From Paragyromitra xinjiangensis (Eukaryota > Ascomycota > Pezizomycetes > Pezizales > Discinaceae): a stretch of 64,000 nt of DNA. Positions within the stretch are counted from its first letter, which is position 1. The number at the start of each line of letters is the position of its first letter. Where the stretch lies: positions 1,798,001 to 1,862,000 of the forward strand of contig JBCAMK010000002.1 in the NCBI GenBank assembly GCA_038503065.1, written 5' to 3'. The notes under the pieces are model-generated. The model saw nothing but the letters and a program-made list of their open reading frames with translations, was not told the origin of the DNA and did no database searches. Shown here one piece after another: positions 58,555 to 64,000 of the stretch. A program made the translations under genes and the position numbers.

Positions 58555-60372
58555 ATGTCAAAATTCCATGTTTCCAAACATATTCGTCAGCACAAATACT
58601 TGATATACAGTCATTACATTGAGGAGAATAAAACTATTCAAGAGACTTTAAATATGTTACAGTTGCTGGGACTGAAGTGTTCTCGTGCTACTTTAATGAA
58701 TAGAATGAAAGAATGGGGTTTTACCAAAAATAAGCAATCAGAGGATACACCATCACTACGAGTAGAGTTGGCATACTTATTTTGGGCAAGATGTTTGAAT
58801 GATACAAAGATTTTAAGGGTAAATATCATGATAATTAAACTTATTGATTATCAATGGAATAGAGTTAATATCATTTAGATTTTACAAAGCCATGGATATC
58901 AAATAGAACAACGTCGTTTGGTACTTATTCGGAAATCTATGGGGATGTTTAGACAGCAATCTTCAGAGAATATCAATGAAGAAGCTAATCGGAAGCTTCA
59001 AAAAGTAATTGAAGCAGAATTAGAAAAAGGAAATATTACACTATCTGGTAGACGAGCTGTATGGGTTCATTTACGAAACATGGGAGTTCTAGCATCACAG
59101 TAAGTTTTTTATTTCAATGATTTTAAGTATCAATATTAACTTAAATTAGTGAGCGCATCAGAAGAGCCTTGAAAGTTGTGGACCCAATGGGAGTTGAGAA
59201 TCGTTGGAAAGGAGTTAATCGACATCATACACAGTTCACATGTCCTGGTCCCAATTGGTGTTGGTCTATCGATGGTCATCTCAAACTACAAATGTTTGGA
59301 ATTGAGATATATGCAGCCATTGATGCCTATTCTCGCTACATAACATGGTTTTATTGTGGAGTATCTGCAAAAACTGGTATCAGTGTTTTGAGTCAGTTTT
59401 TAGAAGTAGCGGAGGTTCAGAATTGTATACCTCTTCATATACGAGCAGATAGAGGTACTGAAACTATGATGATTGCTGAATCATTTTGGAGCCTTCATCA
59501 AGTAGAAAGTCCTGATGTGACTTTCCCAGAGGTATTTTGGTATGGAACTTCTACACGAAATGTCAGAATTGAGAGCTGGTGGGGGCAGTTAACTAAAGGA
59601 GCAACAATTGAATGGAAGGTAAGATTGTCACACTCTGCGATTAGAAGAAATAGTTTATCTAATAAATATATAGAAGCATTTTCGAAAGCTGCAACAGGAC
59701 AATCTTTTTCATGAGGATAGTATGGAAGATACTATCAGTCTTTTATACACATATCTTCCTCTATTACGAGCAAAATTGCATATCTTTGTTGAGAGATGGA
59801 ACAACCATAAAATCAGAAAGCAAAGCAATCGACCAAATCTTCCAACTGGTGAACCATTCTACAACTACAGTTTCCCTCCTGACAACATATCAGATTATGG
59901 TCAACCACCGTCATTGGAAAGAATTAGTGAAATTAAGGCACAAAAGTTGCAAAATATAGATACTGGAGAGTTATATGGTATGTATCTAACACTTACTCAA
60001 AAAATATAATTTACTGATGTTAAAGATCATAATATATACCTACCAGATGCTACAATGGCTTACTGTCATGCTTTACTGGTTAAAGCTGGCTTTCCTATTA
60101 ATATTAGTTATGAAGATTGTATGCCCGATGGTCAGAAATCTCATTTTGCTATGTATTGTTTTTTGAGAATTCATGTGCGAAGACATGTCAGTAAAGGAAA
60201 TCAAAATCCTGTACTTTCGCTTCTTCCGAAACCCAAAGAACACAAACCTAGTGTTGGGAAAAGAAAGAGACAGCAATCAATTGTAGAGGTCGAGGCAGAG
60301 TTTTATGGGGAAGAAGAAGGTGATGTAACAACCGATGAAAGTGGGGCAGAGAGGGATTCTGATAGTGAATAA
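58555..60372 (+). CDS. integrase-type (DDE) transposase, 527 residues
   Basis: Moves the surrounding element. Five exons: 58555-58818, 58879-59099, 59150-59618, 59674-59977 and 60047-60372; introns are 50-69 nt with matching phases. The N-terminus (about 1-85) is a helix-turn-helix-like DNA-binding region of the kind seen in fungal Clr5-type proteins (ETLNMLQLLGLKCSRATLMNRM then KEWGFTKN). The catalytic core spans about 190-330: WSIDGHLKL (first Asp), ADRGTET (second Asp) and RIESWW (Glu), the D-D-E triad of rve integrases. It is followed by a helical region with WNNHKIRKQSNRPN. The C-terminus is basic then acidic (GKRKRQQ, then EEEGD) and ends with DSDSE. No internal stop remains after splicing. 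Codon use is A/T-rich, unlike the flanking genes. Confidence 0.85.
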
Positions 60373-60466
60373 GGCTCAAGTTTTGGTAGAATAGGATGAC
60401 CTATAATATATTAAGTCTTTATGTGAGATATTTCTCTAGATACAATTAATCTATTTCTTGAAGCCT

Positions 60467-60594
60467 CTAGTAAAGCGAAATTATTTTCATACATCTCTTT
60501 ATTTGTGGGCGCGCAGTTGTGGTTGCTGCGCTGCGCTGAGAGCTCGGTTGCTGCCAAATCGCAGATTAGACTTTGGTAGCTACGTGCCCCCGTA
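60467..60594. repeat. right terminal inverted repeat of the transposon
   Basis: 128 bp, ends TAGCTACGTGCCCCCGTA. It is six bases longer than the left arm because of one indel in the GC-rich middle. It lies 94 bases after the transposase stop. Confidence 0.9.
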
Positions 60595-60600
60595 CTGACC

Positions 60601-61439
60601 CATATCACCTCCAACGGCCAAGATGCCCAAGCATTCGAAATTGGCCTAGAAAAAAGCTTATTGCAACCTCATAATTGGGTCTCTGTGCAACCCAAACCCC
60701 AAAGTCTCCTAGTTATCTTTAGGGTCGCACGAAATAGATCCTCATAAGCCAAAGACAGACAACACTCGTCCCGTAAAAGCTATTAGACGCCAGACTTATC
60801 CTCCCAAAAAGCAAAACCCTTAGCGCCAGAACTACATAGACCAGATGTTCCTAACGAAAATTGACGTGCCTACAATGATATAAAATTAACAAAAGCACTA
60901 AGGCTATTCTCAGAAATCTACCCCAATTACACGTAGTGTCCAGATTCCATTTAAATTCACGTGCCTATTGCATCACGTGTGACATATGATATCCAGAAGC
61001 TCCACCAATATTCCAAGAAGGCGATAGAAAAGGTAATTTAAATCAAACATAACGGTTCTCCCAATCCATTACCGCATCAAATTATTGTATCATCCTCAAA
61101 GAAAGTGACTCAACGCGACTTCAAACAAAAAAGGTGAAAAAAGGAACCGGAAAAGTATGATCATAAAAGGTTCGTAAATAGCCACCCATGGTATCGAATT
61201 TTTCCGTTGCCCACAAGGAAAGAACATATAAAGGATCAACGAAAGAATCTTCCCCGCTTACAAAGCCCAAACGACAGAGAAAAAAAAATCGCAAAAGCAG
61301 ATAACCCCACCCCCTTTTCCCTCTTCCCTAACCCTATCTATCCGAAGCAGAACGAGAAAAAAATGGAAGACAAATGGAGCAAAGTAACCTCACCGCCCAA
61401 TTTCTATGCCAACAGACCATTCTGACCAAAAATTCCCCT
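60601..61439. other. intergenic region between transposon and importin
   Basis: Contains the 3' flank of the importin gene (A-rich on the + strand, 61100-61380). Two CACGTG E-box-type palindromes lie at 60958-60963 and 60974-60979. No gene is seen. Confidence 0.5.
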
Positions 61440-64000
61440 CTAATTGCAAAGAGCGACCAGGTTATCATAGCCACGGATCAGGCTCTGATCCTGCTTGTGA
61501 AGGTACTGTACTAACTCGGTGAGATGCTGGCGAGTCTCCGGGGTCAGCTGTTCCTCTGGTGGTGAAAGTACAGAAGCAATGATAGGCACGAATTGTGCGG
61601 TCAAACCACCAACAGTTTGATTCCTGTCCAGGTCTGTAATGCGAAATAAATCGCGTGAGTCACAAGTCATTGTTTAAAAAAGTGTTGCAAGTGCCACTTA
61701 CAAAGTTTGACAAGCATGGTATAAATCGGCTCATTCTCGTCATAATCCTCCTTCAACGGAAGTACACTAGCAATTGCTGGAAGAACATCACCTAGAGGCA
61801 CATTGTTGGGATGAGCCATGATCATCCTTGCAACACATCCGCAAGCATTATCGAGCATCCTGTGGCTCTGGTCTTGCAAGAGTGGCTCCAATTTGCGAAG
61901 AATCGTGCTATAGTTGTTGATAACCGTTTGGTGATCCTGTGACTTAAGGCAAAGTAATCCCACGGCATATGCAGAATTTGACTTCGTTTCCGGATCCTCA
62001 TCAGAGAGTCTGTGCAAGAGGATTTTCATCAATTGCTATAATTTGGCGATTAGCAAGTTCTTATCTATCACAAGTGTTCGTAAATGGGGAGGTAATCACT
62101 GACATCCGTTTTGGCGGTGCATCCGCCTTCCATGTACTTAATGCAGTCCGCAATCACACCAACACTAGTCGACCGCTCTAACGCCTCCGAGGACGAAGAA
62201 AATTTGATCAAATGACTCCCAACTATTTCCCACATCTCCCCAAACTGCTGGCCAAGGGCCATGGCCAGGCCAAGGATCACATCCATAGTCGTATCAATCA
62301 AATGCCAGTCATATTCCGAGGATTCTTCGAGTTCCGGCATATCTTCATCTTCGTCATCATCAAGTTGGCAAGGGTGCTGTTTCTTGAGAATGAGGACAAG
62401 CTGGGTGGCGAGCTCAAGGATGTTTGCCGGGTCGACGAGGAAAGCAGGGCCGCAGATTTTGAGAGTCTCGGCGATGTTGCGGCAGATGTCGGTGACAGTG
62501 CTCCTAGAAAATTTCCGTTAACAAAGACTTCATAAAAATGCAAGTCCACCAAAATAAATAAGAGCAAAGAAAAGGGGATTAGAGTCAGAAACAGAATCGC
62601 GTTCGCAGCACTTGCTCTATGAGCATCTAAGTGAGCTGGGTATAACGAGTAGTGTTCATCATTCCACCCCTTCCCAAACAGATTCGAGGAATAAAATACG
62701 ACAATGACAAAAGGCGGATGTGGCAGAAATACTTGCCTATCAGTCTCATTCTTCCAATTAACCAGTGTGCAATTAATCACGACAGTTCCCAGATTCTGCA
62801 ATTCTGGAGACGGCTGCACCTTCAACGGCAGACCTGGCTGCCACTTGGCCATACCTTTACCTTCCAAAACTTGCCAGAGCGTAGCATAGGCTCTCCATAG
62901 TGTACTGATACTCGCCTTTCGAACGCCTTCGTAAGGATGCTGGGCCTTCTCGGCAAGAAGCTCGACGGTCTTCTCGAGATATTGCAGATATCCCTGTCTG
63001 CAGTGACTCAAGACATCTCCAATGACCTCAGCAGCGACTTCTTTCTCCAAAGCCACAGCACTCACAGCAGTAAGTTCGTCCCAAAGAGCTTCATCGTCTT
63101 CATCGTCTTCGACATCAATATCAGTGGGTTGAATCTCGGCTTGAATTCCTGGGCCAAGAGAGACCCTTTGAGTGCCCTCGGCACCAACGCTCGTGATATT
63201 TCCCTGAACAAGCTCCTCGATGTCTGCATCGATATCCGTCTCGGTCTGCTCCAGACTAGAGAAAAGAGCTTGAGTAACAGTCGGGAGGAAAGTAGAGAAA
63301 TCCTCGCCATAAACTTTGGCCATTGTTGCAAAGAACATGAAACTAGTTTCTCTCAAACGCGGATGTCCGAGGTTTAATGCATCTTCGGCAGATTGCATCA
63401 GCGGTTTCACATATGGTGTGAATGCTTGCATGCCAACAGATTCCGCAATAGCAGCCATGGCGTCAACAACAACCCCTCTAAGATCAAGTTCTTCCTCGGA
63501 GTCCTTTACTGAAATGTAGGGAAACAGGGCATTCATCGTGAGCTGGAAGTACTCGGTGAAACTATCCTTCGCTGCCATAGCAGTGGAACCGATACCACCA
63601 ACAGCTGCAGCCTTGAGTTTAAGATCATCTCTCTCAAACATGATAAAAAGCTTAGGCATAATAGTAGGAAGGTAAGTTGTGACATCGGATTGCTCGATTC
63701 CAACAAGCACGGCATCGATGGCGTTACAAGCTGCCTTCCAGATATCTAAGCCATCGCTAGAATCAAGCATGGCAATGAGGGCAGGGATCAATTGAGCATG
63801 TTCCTTGCCCATATCCTCAGCTAGATCATCTGCTAATTGAGCGATGGTATGTAGCGCCGCTTGCCGCACCCTAGGCTCGGGGTCGGTCAAAAGCTGGAGA
63901 ACAATAGGAAAGATAGATTTGATCTGAGTAGCGATAAAATCTGGAGCTCCCTCAACACACATTCCCAAGGCCAAAACGGCTGCCTTCCTATGGTCTGGGT
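61440..64000 (-). CDS. KAP123: importin beta-4 (Kap123-type karyopherin), C-terminal part, runs off the right edge
   Basis: Nuclear import receptor, mainly for ribosomal proteins and histones in the family. Built of HEAT repeats. Exons visible (minus): 62737 to beyond 64000, 62104-62503, 61702-62035 and 61440-61633. About 730 codons are in the window; the N-terminal third or so is missing. HEAT helices are seen throughout, for example DPEPRVRQAALHTIAQLADDL, LDIWKAACNAIDAV and HPRLRETSFMFFATMAKVYG, then the acidic loop DVEDDEDDEALWDE, LSDEDPETKSNSAYAVGLL and a C-terminus ending NLVALCN. The first visible intron has a GC donor (AG|GCAAGT at 62736-62735) with acceptor TTCTAG, giving DRSTVTDICRN. 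Junction phases all agree. Confidence 0.92.

Larger units (their letters stand above)
57931..60594 (+). mobile_element. intact 2664-bp integrase-type DNA transposon
   Basis: Complete cut-and-paste element. Its ends are long terminal inverted repeats: left 57931-58052 (122 bp), right 60467-60594 (128 bp), starting TACGGGGGCACGTAG. They are nearly identical apart from a small indel near a GCGCAGCGCAGC tract and a few substitutions. A perfect 6-bp duplication flanks it. It carries one spliced transposase gene with an integrase-type catalytic core. Base composition is A/T-richer than its neighbours. The intact gene, near-identical ends and perfect target duplication point to a young and possibly still mobile copy. 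Family assignment is uncertain (rve-type, in the broad group with Ginger/IS3EU-like elements). Confidence 0.88.
57925..60600. repeat. 6-bp target-site duplication CTGACC flanking the transposon
   Basis: CTGACC at 57925-57930 and again at 60595-60600, directly abutting the two ends of the inverted repeats (TACGGGGG and CCCCCGTA). The copies are identical, which indicates a recent insertion. Confidence 0.85.

Overview
The window is nuclear DNA from a filamentous ascomycete (Pezizomycotina). The evidence is a hybrid-kinase fungal phytochrome, a full-size PDR/ABCG drug pump, a Kap123-type importin and a Mediator MED13 of fungal layout. Nearly all genes carry short introns (mostly 50-90 nt) with fungal-type branch sites. 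The species cannot be placed more closely from sequence alone. Exon joins below were worked out by hand from donor/acceptor sites, phase continuity and conserved protein motifs. Each joined coding length is a multiple of three, except the importin cut by the window edge, the kinase-like gene with a frame break, and the GH5 pseudogene.

Layout, left to right: gene-free edge (1-2.3 kb); MED13 (-); fungal phytochrome (-); a 4.6 kb gene-poor stretch (14.1-18.7 kb); a 1441-residue nuclear-looking coiled-coil protein with SUMO-interaction-like motifs (-); LAMTOR1/Meh1 Ragulator subunit (-); a pseudokinase-like gene with a frame break (+); a possible orphan ORF; an unknown PB1-like protein (-); a SIRT5-type sirtuin (+) with a non-canonical GC-AG intron; a 12-exon PDR ABC transporter (+) preceded by four CGGCCG sites; a Rad5/16-group SNF2 ATPase (-); an IBTK homologue with ankyrin, RCC1 and BTB domains (-); a GH5 glucanase pseudogene (-); a decayed DNA transposon with long inverted repeats (50.8-51.6 kb); methylthioadenosine phosphorylase (-); a small secreted protein (+); a putative amidoligase (-); an intact 2664-bp DNA transposon with 122/128-bp terminal inverted repeats, a perfect 6-bp target duplication and a five-exon integrase-type transposase (57.9-60.6 kb); and the C-terminal part of importin Kap123 (-), running off the right edge.

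The genes do not form one pathway. Most are housekeeping or regulatory (transcription, nutrient signalling to TORC1, light sensing, nuclear import, sulfur salvage, chromatin remodelling). The 49-61 kb segment is the accessory part: a degraded hydrolase, two generations of DNA transposon, a secreted-protein candidate and an amidoligase. I saw no rRNA, CRISPR or convincing tRNA gene. The best leads are the intact integrase-type transposon, the CGGCCG cluster at the drug pump, the SUMO-motif coiled-coil protein, and the two GC-AG introns.
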